A stretch of 64,000 bases of DNA, taken from Tetmemena sp. SeJ-2015 (taxonomy: Eukaryota > Ciliophora > Spirotrichea > Sporadotrichida > Oxytrichidae). Location of the stretch: contig JAJKFJ010021810.1 of assembly GCA_027382625.1 (NCBI GenBank), forward strand, positions 62,001 through 126,000, written 5' to 3'. This document shows positions 22,165 to 33,703 of this stretch, piece by piece (the stretch's first letter is position 1; every line of letters begins with the position of its first letter). Position numbers and translations under genes: made by a program. The notes below the pieces were generated by a model. That model searched no databases, was not told the DNA's origin, and was given only the letters and a program-made list of their open reading frames with translations.

Positions 22165-23910
22165 AATTCGATATCTACATTTATGAGTGCAATAAGTGCA
22201 GAGCTTTGATATGTCTCAATGAGAAAAACTGCAGGCAATTAAAAATCATTTTTAATCTCTTTCTTTAAAATGTAGCGAAAGGAATGTATTCTATGAGCAA
22301 GGAAATATTCAAAAATATGAGGAGTTGAAAGAGGAAATAAATGACAAACTGAACACAATAGGTAAGATTCTTAAGGATCAGTAAACCCAAAAATATAACT
22401 TATAGCCAATAATAAATATTTTTATTTTATTGTCTTTTATTAATCTTTTGTTTATCAAGGATAAATAACTTTGGAAGACTTGTGCAAGAAATTTGGAGAA
22501 GATATTTAAACTTAAACTGAATCATCATAATCAGGAGTATAAAATGTTGATGTGAAGAGTTATTCTCCCATTTAATAAAGCCATCCTTAAAATGCAACCA
22601 TAAAATAAGAACATTAAAAGGAAGAGGAAAAACAATAAAAGGAGAAAGTGACGAAGTGGAAATGTCCAAATTGCAAAACAAGCAACTATCTAGAAGAAAA
22701 GTGCCCTAAATGTGGTATACCAATTTATTTTACAATTATCGACTTGAGAGAAGATATAATTATTTTTACACATTGATTTGAACACAGTCTTATTTGAAGC
22801 AGAAGAAGTAGTCATTGAAGGTGAGAAGATTAAATCGTAAAATTTTATTCCAACTTATTTATCCAAATTTATGATATTCTAATAGTCAATTATAGAAAAC
22901 TTAAGGGTTCGAGATGAAGAGGTAATCAAAAATAGAGCTGAAAATAAAATTTAAAATAAAAAATTCGAGCCGATGACTGGGATATGGATATGCGATTTTT
23001 GCTCCAAAAAAAATATCTTGAACATTTAAGATTAAAATACTGCTTAATGTGGAAATTCTTTATTTTTTAATCATCAATGCAAAATGATAAATAAGGAAGT
23101 GGAAGAGTACAGAAAAGCTAGTAAGAGAGAGTTCGACAAGCTCTTATTAAAAGAAAAATAGAAACAGGAAATTAAGGATAAAAATTTGACTCTCCCTACT
23201 AAGACTGATTAAGAACATAAATTTTTATAGCAAGTGATATTGAACTTATATTTAATTAAATTATTTTTAAGTACCGATTTCTTTAGAGGAAGAAGATAAG
23301 TTGACATAATGCGCAAACTGTAACTAAATATCTTATAGTTTTAACGAACAAAAATGCTAAAAATGCCATTTTAAAGATAACGATGGTTTCTCAAATAATT
23401 AAAACTAGAAAATCTTAACTGAAAATACATTCAAAAGCTGTAACTCCTTACTTTTATTTAAGTATGAAATTTGTAATGATAAGTAAATAGATGTTGTCTA
23501 AAGTAGTGATATTTAGATTAAGGAGTACGATATCTGCCCTTGGTGTAAAAAAGAATAATTATCAGTGAAATACCAAGTGTGCCTCTCAATAATATGTGGC
23601 TATGGAGTTTTAGAAGTCAATCCGGCAAAAGAAGAATAAAAGACCTTGAAAGTAGTCTGAGATAGCCCTTTGTATTTTATAATTACTTTTAATTTGCAAA
23701 TGAAAACAAGCATGTTTGCGTAAAGTGCTATGAATAACTGAAAAAATTAAAGATTAAAAGCAGTGATGAAAAGATAATAACAAAAGTAAGAAATTATAAA
23801 TTTTATTTGTTTTTAAATATAGTACTTGTAACATGTTCAAAAGAATCATAGATTAAGATTAAAGAAAATAGCACTGGTGATATAGTTTTTGATTAGATTA
23901 ATTTATTTTA
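22165..23910 (+). pseudogene. RanBP2-type zinc-finger protein, copy C (5' truncated)
   Basis: Homologue of the gene at 40.8-43.1 kb without the USP gene in front. Readable blocks: YECNKCRALICLNEKNC, KCSERNVFYEQGNIQKYEEL, then W-x-C-x2-C fingers VTKWKCPNCKTSNYLEEKCP (C at 22660-22710) and GIWICDFCSKKNILNI, followed by further CxxC pairs (CANCNQISYSF; EYDICPWCKKEQLS) with CLSIICGYGV. RanBP2-type fingers bind ubiquitin or single-stranded RNA in other proteins. The frame changes several times; some breaks look like introns (GTAAG...CAAG near 22360-22455), others are unexplained. No start codon is present next to MITE copy 3. Confidence 0.55.
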
Positions 23911-23949
23911 ACCAATAATTATGTAATAAATAATTAAATAAATGTTGCT

Positions 23950-25400
23950 CTTTATTCTATTAATCTTATAATACTGAGTTTATCAAAAGGGTAGGTGTGT
24001 ATTTTCTGGGACACAGTTTAACCTTACTAGAATATTTGAATTACTATATTTAAGCAAAAGCTTTAATAGAGATATGTAAAAAATTACTTCTCATAAAATT
24101 CCTCAATAGAATTATCTTTCCACCAGTCTTAATAAGTTTTTCTCTAAAAGAAGAGAATAATCTCTGATACAGAATTTGTATCAAAGATAAAAGAGATAAG
24201 ATGGACTTTCATTCGGAGGCAGGATATGTTCAATTTAAAATATAGATAAACTTTAATTTAGAGCTGGAACTCTTACTGGATATCTTTTGCATTCTTAACT
24301 AAAGATTTGTAAAATAAATGCTTGCAGCATTTAAGAAATTTGTGATTTGCTTGATCGAGGAATAGGGCTGTCTGAAATTTGATTTCAAGCTAGCCATAGA
24401 TATATCAGATATCTGGTTGGAGGGAAATGTATTAAGAGGATACTAAGCTTTTCAAAGTTACTACTACTTTGCTTAGATATAATTGCAGGTTATCATGTTT
24501 TCTATATCTTGTTTTATAAGATATAAGCTAAATGAGTATCAAAATTTTATCAAAAATTAAGTAGAGCTAAGATCTGTATATCCTTAAATCAGGGATTGAA
24601 GAATTTACTTTAGTAAAGAGTTAATAAAGGGTCGTTACTATTAATAAAAGTAAACTATCATATATTTGAAATATTAGATGACTATAAAATTTATAAATTA
24701 ACTATATATTGGAGAATAGAATTAATTATTTTACAAAAATAATCAGCATAAATATAGAGTGAGGAAATTGATAATTTACTCTATTAGTAGAGTTTTGAAT
24801 TAAAGTGTTTTTAAAGTGCAGATATTAGTTAAATGCAAGCAATTAAACTAATTTGAAATTTTATCTCATTTTCTGAGAAGCCCATTAGATATATTTCTGA
24901 GGAATTTAACACTCCGCTTTAATTTCTCTTTAGAAAACTGTAGATTGAGAGGAATCCATTTTTAAAGCTATAAAAACTTATCATATTTTAACAAATAATC
25001 GATTAATATTAAATTTTAATCTGCAATAAATTTAATATTTTAAGGAAGGAGCTTATTGCAGGTAAATAAAGAATGATAAAGTTAATCAGAAGAAAGATTA
25101 TATCCAAATTGTTAGAGGAAAAGTCTTGAGTAGAGAACTCCTGAATTATTTTTAATGATTTTCCAGAACAAAATAAAATATGAGTGGACCAAAGGATCAA
25201 ACAAATATCGATATTTAATATTTTGGCATTAAGTCTGATACATTCTATAATATTAAATATTAATTGAGTTTAATTAATTAAATTTGAAGAAAAAAAAAAT
25301 TACAAAAGAGTAAAGCTATTTTAAAATAGTTTTTCTTCTAAAAATAATATGAGTAACTGGTTGAATTAATAAAAACAATACGATTAATAAAATTGCAGTT
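23950..25400. other. AT-rich stretch without an identifiable gene
   Basis: Frames with TAA/TAG read as Gln stay open for moderate lengths on the plus strand (for example around 24300-24560), but the composition is that of AT-rich DNA and no motif is recognisable. Nothing else seen. Confidence 0.4.
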
Positions 25401-25406
25401 CAAGTA

Positions 25407-25423
25407 AAAACCCCATAATATGA
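25407..25423 (-). repeat. Right copy of the 17-bp inverted repeat containing CCCC AAAA motif
   Basis: AAAACCCCATAATATGA, exact reverse complement of 20913-20929. Outside it, 25430-25500 is an inverted match of 19710-19795 (ATATTCTCTAAATTTTATAC block), so the enclosing inverted repeat is longer than 17 bp. Confidence 0.6.
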
Positions 25424-25608
25424 CAAGTAACCTTGAAATCTAAAGTATAAAATTTAGAGAATATGAGACTGTGATCAAGGACTCTTTCATAGAAGACGTA
25501 TATTTAGTAAAATATTTAGGGAAATAAAATTATAATACATTTTCTTTGAGAACTAATTAATTTTGGACACCCTTTTAATGAATGAATGAACTGAATAGGA
25601 AACATCAC

Positions 25609-28280
25609 TCATAAAAGTCTTCTGAATTCTTTTTCACCAACTACTTGCTATAAATGAGGCAAAGATCTTATTTCATCTTTTGTTTCTGCTGATTGGTGAA
25701 GTGCCTCAATTAGGGTCTTATTATTTCTTCTCTTGTAAACTACTTCAAGTAGTTTCTCAACATCTATAAGTTGCTGCATTGAAAGTTACTTCATTCCTTG
25801 GATGATTTAGCTCTTCGATTAGTTGCTGACTGCCACGTAAACTGACTGAAGAATCCCTCTTGTCCTTGAGCTTCTTCCTCTCATCTATTGATACTGACTT
25901 TCCGAATTAACATTACATGAGATGATTACTTTAGAGTCCTATCTGAATCGGGTGTTGTAGCCACAACATTCCTCAGGACTCAGCATCAAAACACCACTGT
26001 GCCATTAGGAGATTTCATCTAAGTTTTCCATTGTGATTCCTCTCTTGAAATTTGTCACTCCCATCTGCTTAACTATTTTCTCATACTTGTCATGAGTGTC
26101 CCTATCACTGAAGATAATTAGTGGAATGTGCTTGGCAAATTTTTCAATTAATTAAATAGTGTGATCTGCTCTCTCCGATTGCTTCTTAAATATTTCAATG
26201 TCACCTCCAAGATCTTACTGGATTCCAGACACATACTCGACTTCACTTTAGAATGAAAGAATTTTAGTTTGCCCAAGAGTTTTCTATATAATCCTTTGAA
26301 TCCCTGGATCGCAAGTTGCACTGAACAAATAACATTAAGTCAGAGTCATGTCCCATATCCCAAATATTTTTCCTTGGACAACTTTAAATGGATGAGCTGA
26401 AATTATTTGATCGTACTCATCTACGATTGTGATTTCATGAGTATTCTTTTATCCATAAAAGTTTTCTATTGTTTCAATACTTAAATTTATTCCGAGAGGG
26501 AGGAGCTATCTCTATGCCTAAGTTTTCAAAATATCATTCAATACCAAAATGAGAACCTTTTTTCCTCTTTATTTCCAGTACTCAGCGATTAAACTAATAA
26601 TCCAAGTTTTTCCAGAAGCAGTGGGAAGATGACATTGAATAGTGCTACTTGAGCAACTCAGAACTATTCCAGCAATCGTTGACTGGAACTCATTATGCTT
26701 GTACTCATCACAAACGTTCTCTACCTTTTCTGAAATTTGCATCATCTCTTCAAGGGATACTTCTCTCTTTTAATAAAAGTCTTTTATTGTTTCTTCAAAA
26801 ATTTATTTGTTGGTGTCCGCATTCTTGCATTCTTCCAACGTCTTAGTTGAGTATTGAGATGTGCGCTTATTAATTTCTCTCATCCAGTTTTGTTCATCGA
26901 GTTCTAAGATGTTGATTATTTCCTACTTTTAAAACTCTTTTAATGATTAGAGTATGAGGAGGCATCTCTCTAATGGAAGTTTGAATTTTATCTTTCTTGT
27001 TGATAAGAGTAAAGAGAATATCTCTCTATCTAAATAGATCAAGTAGTTCATCAAATATGATGTAGGGATCAGAAAGAACTTATACTTTTGATAGAAATTC
27101 TATCAATACTTGCTTTGATCGTGAGCAACAACTTTCCAATTTTTTAATAAACCCTGGCCAAAAATAATTTTTAGGGTTTACTGAGATTAATTGAGATTCG
27201 ATTTGAGTGAATCCTAGATCATTCATATTTTGCTCTATTTGAGTTTAGTGTTTATCGAGCTAATTATTGTCTCTCAAGAGTAATGGAAATGATTCTATAA
27301 GTAATCCAATGAAATGAGAGTTGTATAAAATATCATTGTCCTGAAGATATCTATTAAGCGAAAGTATCATTTATTGGATGGTTTCTTTGAAAGACTCTTG
27401 AGTCATTTCTAAAATATTAGGAGCACTCAAAAATGGATAGAGTGTGAAAAATAGTGTTTACCCCTTCGTGGCTTTAAAGTTTGGAATGATTTTTGACATT
27501 TTTTCATGTATGTTGAGTATCTAACTTAAGTTTAATCTTTTGAGCTCATAACTTATTTTATCCAATTCTCTTGCTTTGAAAAGTTTTTCAAGTTTATCTT
27601 ATTCAATACTAATTTGATATTCTTAGCAAAGAGTCATCAGTGTTGGATTCTCAGAAAATTTTTCCATTAGTGATTTATGAACTTAGAGTTTGATTCCTAT
27701 ATCCAACTCATTGTAGTTTTGAAGTATAAATTTCGACACCTTAGCTTGTTGATACTTAGTCTCTTTATTTTAAGGAGCTATCAACTCTGATGACTATTTC
27801 TCTTCATTCACTAATTTTTCAGCATCGTTTTTTTCTTCCATGTAAAAGTGTGATAGATATTTCAAGAGTTCATCTTACTAGTCCTTCAAAGTAGCAACAG
27901 AAGTATTTTTTCTTTGAATCTTTTATCTCTTTACTCGAATTAAGTCTCTGATTTCTTCAGACTCATACTCTGAGAGTGGATGAGATTTGAGTAGTTTATG
28001 ATTTTGAATATCCTTCATTGTAAGTTTAAATCCCTTAGTTATTTTTTCAAGGATGTCTATCGCTTCTTAGTTGGATGACAATCCAGAAAATTCTCTCGTT
28101 TCTATAGAGTTGTTAATCACATTTGAATACTTACTTCTCTTTCCTAAACTTGATTGCTTAGATTGTTTGATGGTTCCACCCTTGCTTTGTTTGGACTCTT
28201 GTGAAATCTTCATCCTCATAACTAGACTCATCATCACAACGAGAGTCATCACTGTCGTAGTCGCCCTGCTCCTCCTTCAT
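25609..28280 (-). CDS. SecA-like DEAD-family helicase/ATPase
   Basis: About 870 residues. Acidic N-terminus (MKEEQGDYDSDDSRCDDE), a long helical region, then the helicase core: Walker A CHLPTASGKTWIIS, motif Ia VLILVLNDILKTQ, Walker B IVDEYDQII, motif III FSATCDP, LIIFSDRDTHDKYE, the motif V region CCGYNTRFRQDSKVII and motif VI QQMRGRSSRTRG. The layout is that of SecA_DEAD-type proteins found in protists, not a classic RNA helicase. The start is the ATG at 28278-28280; TGA at 25609-25611. A GT-AG intron near 28090-28130 and an IES with ATATT pointers (plus strand AATAT at 27017-27021 and 27054-27058, 37 bp) are both needed for a continuous frame. Lies beside a DDE transposase. Function unknown; RNA, DNA or protein translocation are all possible. 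Confidence 0.75.
27022..27058. other. IES in the SecA-like helicase gene, pointer AATAT
   Basis: AATAT at 27017-27021 and 27054-27058. Removing 37 bp joins SDPYIIF to SLLLSTRKIKF in frame; without it the helicase core is out of frame with the N-terminal half. Confidence 0.75.
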
Positions 28281-28702
28281 ATATATTTAATACAAATTAA
28301 TAATTATGGCTAATAAATTCTTATTACAATATTAGTAAGTAAGTATCACAATGCTTTCTCCATCTCCTATATAGTAACCAACTTAAATTTTAATTAAAAA
28401 AAATATCAAGTTTTCAGATTTCAAATTATCCAAAAAATCACAAAAATCACTTTAAATCACATTTAAAATCACATAATTCGAGAAAAAAATTTAACTATAG
28501 CTTAAATTTCATTTCTAAAATTTTATCGCCTATATAGACTTCTATTTTCTCTTAATAAATAATGATTTCCACTAAGCTATTTACTATAAGAAATCAATCA
28601 CTTTATATTAAGTTTTTCATAGCTGACTTTAACTATTAAATTAGAATATGGAATCTTTAAAAAAGGAAGTGGGATCAGTTTGAGCAGTCATGTGAAGAAA
28701 AC

Positions 28703-29368
28703 ATGGATGAAACTTTGATGAGGATTGGGCCTTAGGAGTTGGTTGGGCGATTCAGATCAAAGCATGATCTCTACTCCTACTTCACAGAAATACGTAAATT
28801 AAAATCACTTGGCTCATATTTATTTTTAGTGAGCTACTACATGCCGCCGATCGAAGGAGTGAATCGGGATTACTTTCGGCAGATCCTCAAAGGAGACAAG
28901 CAACTATTAAAAATGTGCGAGGTCAAGATGACAAAGGTTCCAAAGTACGATGAGCTATCAGTCAGACAAGTGTTCAAGGGAATTAAGGATGACTTTGAAC
29001 TTCTGAGGTTTCTACCTGACATGGATGAGAAACAAAAAACTATTGACAGGCAATACTTCTTCAACATAGTGAATACTCTTCAGCCTGATTACCTAGCTCA
29101 CATAGTCAAACTTACTTAAGATAAGAGAAACTAAGCTTCAGATGGTTCAACTAAAAATGATTTTATCCTTATTTCAGATACCTGGCTATCACAACTTACC
29201 AGTCATCCATTCATTTCAAGTAAGGTTTATAAATTATGGAAAATTTTCTATAGAGAAAAACGGCAGGACTCTTCAGCTCATGAAACAATCATCTAAAATT
29301 TTCAAGGCAAAGAGACAGAAAGTAAATCCTCAGCCAGTTACTTCCCTCAAAAAATTTCGGAACAATGA
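28703..29368 (+). CDS. Small ORF beside the transposase (possible TBE-type accessory ORF)
   Basis: A continuous 221-residue frame from the ATG at 28703 (MDETLMRIGPQELVGRF) to TGA at 29366-29368, converging on the transposase. Middle block: FRQILKGDKQLLKMCEVKMT, PKYDELSVRQVFKGIKDDFE, RQYFFNIVNTLQPDYLAHIV. It is basic and looks conserved, and its size and position recall the roughly 22-kDa ORF of TBE transposons. I cannot confirm that from memory of the sequence. No catalytic motif is recognised. The upstream frame is also open without an ATG to about 28640. Confidence 0.55.
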
Positions 29369-29508
29369 TGGACCAAGCTCTGCAAATAAATAAGCGCATC
29401 ACAACAATGTTCTGATGATCGATAGTCATGCTCATGCGTCAATGGATCACAACTAGGAAGGTTTGACTCAAAATCTATCTAAGATGAGATTTAATATTTG
29501 AGTTAACA

Positions 29509-30657
29509 TCACTTAATAATTAATCCAAGCTTAATAAGTTTATTCACACATAAATTCTATATTGTCTAATCACTAATATTTGCAAATGAGTTTGCAATTA
29601 GTTTCTTCGCATTTATTTTCTCATTTATGTTTGATGTTCTTATCTTCATACGCTTGTACTGATTCTTCAAAAGAGAAAAGTAGTTTTCAATAGGGTTATA
29701 CTAGGGAGAATATGGAGGAGTGAAAATCAGTTCAATTTATAGTTCCTCGCATAAACCTTTTGATCTTTTGCTATGATGAACTCTTAGGTTGTCTAGGATT
29801 ATAGAAAGTTTTCTGTTTTTAAATATTTCATGAGCTCCAATTAAAAAGTCAAGGAACTTGTCTGTATCTATTGATCTTTCATGGACATAGTAAATTTCTA
29901 GTCCTTTTGAAAGTGAAATACCACATACTACAGCTAAGCTCTCTTGAGTTTACATTTTATCTTGAATTGAGATATTGTGATTTCTATTGCTATAGTCAAC
30001 TTTGAGCTTAGTAGAAACAGTAAACATTACTTCATCCACAAATAGTAATTCTCTTTTATCATCAATAGCAATTTAAATGCGCTGAAGCATTTCTTATTCA
30101 AGGATAATAATTTTGTCCTTTTACTTTTAAGTTTGATACTTGAGAGTTACTATTGCTTTTCTCTTTATTTAATTCTTGAAGTAAAGGTTTCTTATTTAAG
30201 AAGTTGAGATAAACATATTTGGAAATTTTCTATGAAACATAACGCACCTTTGTGCCAAGGTCATTCCTGCTTATTAAATCAAAGTTTGTTATGAGACTAA
30301 ATAGTCTAGATGTTCTTAGGTAAAGTTTTATTTTTGATTAGTTGAGGAATTAATTTAGTGTTGTTGATTTAAGTATTCTTAAAGTTTAGATAGGCAAATG
30401 TTTCTGACGATTGTTATTGATAAACCTACTAGTCTACTTATTAGTTGATAGCTGAGATAGATTAAACTATCTTTAGTAGGAGTTATAGTTTTGAATCGAA
30501 GCATTAGTATCATATCACTAGAACTTCTAACTTTTGTATGATCAAAAGGAAGAGAGTTTTTCGCTATTATTTTATCCTCTATACATTAAGATTAGTAAGT
30601 ATAAAATTTTCATAAACCATAATACTCTCTTATAGATACTTTTGAAGCAGTAAGCAT
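29509..30657 (-). CDS. IS630/Tc1-mariner-type DDE transposase (TBE-like)
   Basis: The catalytic core is clear: LLFVDEVMFTVSTKLKVDY (first Asp), SIILDNLRVHHSKRS (second Asp) and FTPPYSPQYNPIENYFSLLK (third acidic residue in the PYSPxxNPIE signature). The N-terminal part (RKFPNMFISTS, RLVGLSITIVRNICLSKLQE) fits a helix-turn-helix region. TGA at 29509-29511. An ATG exists at 30655-30657 but an in-frame TGA lies at 30610-30612, so the true start may be internal, the N-terminus decayed, or an IES unseen. Related TBE transposases act in germline genome rearrangement in Oxytricha. No telomere-like terminal repeats were found immediately outside. Confidence 0.88.
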
Positions 30658-31112
30658 TATACAAACTTTTTTTTATAGTTTAAATAGACTTGAGCTTACT
30701 ATAGAGGAAAATTTTTTTTACCTTTAACTTCCTTATTAGAAATTGAAATAAATTTATAACTAAGTTTAATTTAATAGCCAAACTACTTTTTCGAATGAGA
30801 AAAGTTTAAAGAAAAAATATATCCTACTAAATAAAAATTTCTCTCTAAAAATGAGGTTGCTTCAAATTTTAAATTTCTTACTCAGAGTTTATATATGTGT
30901 GTACCTTCATACGAATCAGATTGAAGAAGAATTTTTTTAATAGTGAATAAATTTATAAACTAAGATAATTGAAATTGTTTTTATAAATGTGAATTTAGGT
31001 TTCAAAGTACAAGTGAAATTTTTATATTAAAACAAAGTAATTTTTGAGAATAATATTGTAGAAATAATAGAGTATTTATCGCGTAATTTAAAATCTTTAT
31101 TTAGTGCGGAAC

Positions 31113-31151
31113 TTTCCGCATATGCGGAAAATATTTCCGCATATGCGGAAA
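31113..31151. repeat. Tandem pair of 18-bp palindromes
   Basis: TTTCCGCATATGCGGAAA occurs at 31113-31130 and again at 31134-31151, each a perfect palindrome, with a partial TGCGGAA just before. They stand out in AT-rich DNA about 0.5 kb upstream of the transposase. Confidence 0.85.
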
Positions 31152-32050
31152 TTATATAGAAATAGAACTTTACTTTTCAAAAACTTTACTAGTCCTATAA
31201 TATTATGAATAATTTTAGTTAATTTATACATTTAGCGAAATTAATTAATTAGATAGATAAGATATATATTTCCTCTTAATAAAATGTTTTTTATATCTCT
31301 TTATATGAAATTTTATGATAAAAATATTAAACCACATTTTGAGGTAAATGGATCAGCACTTTTTGAAAAAAAGTAAATATATGAAATGAGGAAAAACATT
31401 TACACTTTATAAATAAAAATATGAATATAAAATTAATTAAATATAAACTGAAAATATAATTAATGACTCTAAAGAGGAATATGGAATTGTTGAGTTCTTG
31501 TGTACCTTTAATATTTTTAGATTTGAAGTTAAAGGTGCTTTGCATCACTGGTATTTAGGTCCTATTAAATTTCTGTTTATATAAAAATTATAATTAACAA
31601 TAGATCATCAAGTTCATTTAAATTTTAATCAACATTTCCTTAACCCCTAATTCTTAAAAATTTTGCTAATTGCATGTTAAGGTTAAAATTTATAATAGTT
31701 ATAAGTATTAGTAATGTATTCAATTATACATAACTTATTCTAGCTTCTTATCTTAAATTTTATTTTTTAACTTGATTGAAGAGTTTAAGATATTCAGAAA
31801 TTCAGAGAAGTATTTTGAATAAATGATTTTCACACAAAAATTTATTTTTAAAAATTCATCAAAAATATATTCTAAAACAAAGTTATATATGCTTATTTAC
31901 AATAAAAAAAATGATTTATCAATGAATCTTTAAATATTACTTCTAATAACTTTAATAATAATTTATTTTTCTTAAAAACTAAAATAAAACAAAAATCTAC
32001 ATTAATTTAATTTCTCGCAACCTTTTTTTAATATTCTAAAGTTGAATTAA
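31152..32050. other. AT-rich stretch, nothing identified
   Basis: Low-complexity A/T sequence with no motif-bearing ORF and no RNA gene seen. It ends at the edge of the DGAT1-like segment. Confidence 0.5.
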
Positions 32051-32828
32051 TTTTTGTGGACTTGTTTTTCTTGAGAATAGCTTGCTGTTAGAGATGTTTC
32101 TCTCTCAGTTCTAGATTCGTCATCAGATATGAATGTGCTTTGTACAAGACTACTTAGCCGTGAATTGACAAGAAAATGAAATGTGATAATGGCCATCTGT
32201 ATAAAAATAATGGGAGACTCTTTGGCTTACTGAGGGTTGTTGGTATTCACATAGTAGATGGAGTAAAGGAAGAAAGCTTCTAATACGAATTGGAAATACT
32301 TCAGAGGCTGGACAGGTGCTCCCCATATTATAGCCTTTTGAATGAAGAAGGCTCTAAATACGTCAATTAAGGATCATTTATTACATGAGAGAGAATGCAA
32401 AGAAGTAAAAGTTGGCGAAGATGATGTTCGAGAACTCCTCTATAATGTGAGTTATGAGACCTGGCTCAACTGGTCTACCCATCCTGATCCAGTTATCCTA
32501 CACTCAACTATGAGTTATGAAATTAAATTACAAGAGGCTTGTGGACAAGAACCATGATACAAATGACGAGCATGGCGTTAAAGATGCCTTCATAGTTGGT
32601 CTTCTTGATCCACGAGTTAAATTGCACGAAGTCGAAGAGAGAATTTCTGGCTGCGACTACATTTCCCTTGAGCAAGTATCGCTGCTCTGCCTCTAGCTCA
32701 CTGCCACTAGTGGTGTTTAGTACGCTTGCTGTATCATCCAGATTGACTTTGGCCTTAATGCTTTCATTGATTTGCTTCTATCCCGAGCTCTTTTGGGACA
32801 TTTTCTGTGGAGAAGCCCTTTGCTTCAT
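32051..32828 (-). CDS. DGAT1-like acyltransferase, N-terminal MDS (piece 1)
   Basis: N-terminal part of a membrane-bound O-acyltransferase of DGAT1/SOAT type (triacylglycerol or sterol-ester synthesis, ER). ATG at 32826-32828; Gln-rich leader, then RNSLFDFVQFNSWIKKTNYE and GIFNAMLVICIMVLVHKPL as in the DGAT1 NYRGILNW helix, LDNWIRMGRPVEPGLITHII, FANFYFFAFSL, IIWGAPVQPLKYFQFVLEAF, FIQMAIITFHFLVNSRLSS. Two GT-AG introns (GTAATT...TGTAG; GTAATA...TTTAG). The piece ends in CACAAAAA; an A5 pointer (32051-32055) joins in frame to 43742-43746: KQVHKNKKEDNDNPHLYPNN. The remainder of the protein lies 11 kb upstream in minus-strand order, so the gene is permuted. Confidence 0.78.
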
Positions 32829-33703
32829 TGATATTATGCAAGCTAAATTATTTTAATAACAACACTCAAAGTTTGATTGGAAATCTTCTTGATAATCTTT
32901 ATTCAATCTAAGTCCTAGTAATGGTAAATATATATTTTTCTTACATTTTAAAAATTAATAAAAAAATATTGTAAAATCAAATTTTAATATATTAAAAGAT
33001 ATTTAATGTTTTTCTTAAACAATTTTACTTTAATCTTTATTTTCCATACCTTTTTTCTTTTATTAATTCAAAGCTTTTAACCTTCAAAATGTATTTAAAT
33101 ATTTTTGCTGACTCTCAAAATTTTAGCTAAATGATGATCATCTAAAAGTTGTAAAAAGAAAAAAAGGTCCCTCACCTCTGACTTCTATGTAATAAAAAAC
33201 AGAGATTTTCTGGGTGGGTTAGATTACCTTAAATGAGAAATGAACCCTCAAATATTGCTCCTAATATTGCTAGAGAATTTCCAAGAGGGTTAAAGCGTGT
33301 CTCAACTTTGCTATAGATTATTTTATGTGGCTTATGCAATCCATTGAAATTAAGCCTCAATCACTGCTAACTTGAGTAAGTTGATTCTTAAAAAAATTTT
33401 GTTGTCTAAGATTTCTTGAGAAAAATTTCTTGCAGTTATCTGATTTTTCAGACTTCACTTTTCCCCTCTTGGCTTTTAAAAAATATCTCTTTTAACTCCT
33501 CTTCATATTTATATTTCCTTTGTGATATTGCTAGTTCTCAGTAATAGGAGGGTGAACAGTCAAATTATTTTCAGAGTTAAATGGGCCTAGAAATAACAAA
33601 CTCACTTCTTCATTCTCTTTGGAGATTTATATTTTGTATATTCTTTCAATACTTGTTGTTCATTTAAATCTTATAAAAATTTGAACGAAAATCATGCATT
33701 CTC
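32829..33703. other. AT-rich stretch, nothing identified
   Basis: No conserved ORF, no repeat shared with the rest of the window. Several frames are open for under 40 codons only. Confidence 0.4.
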
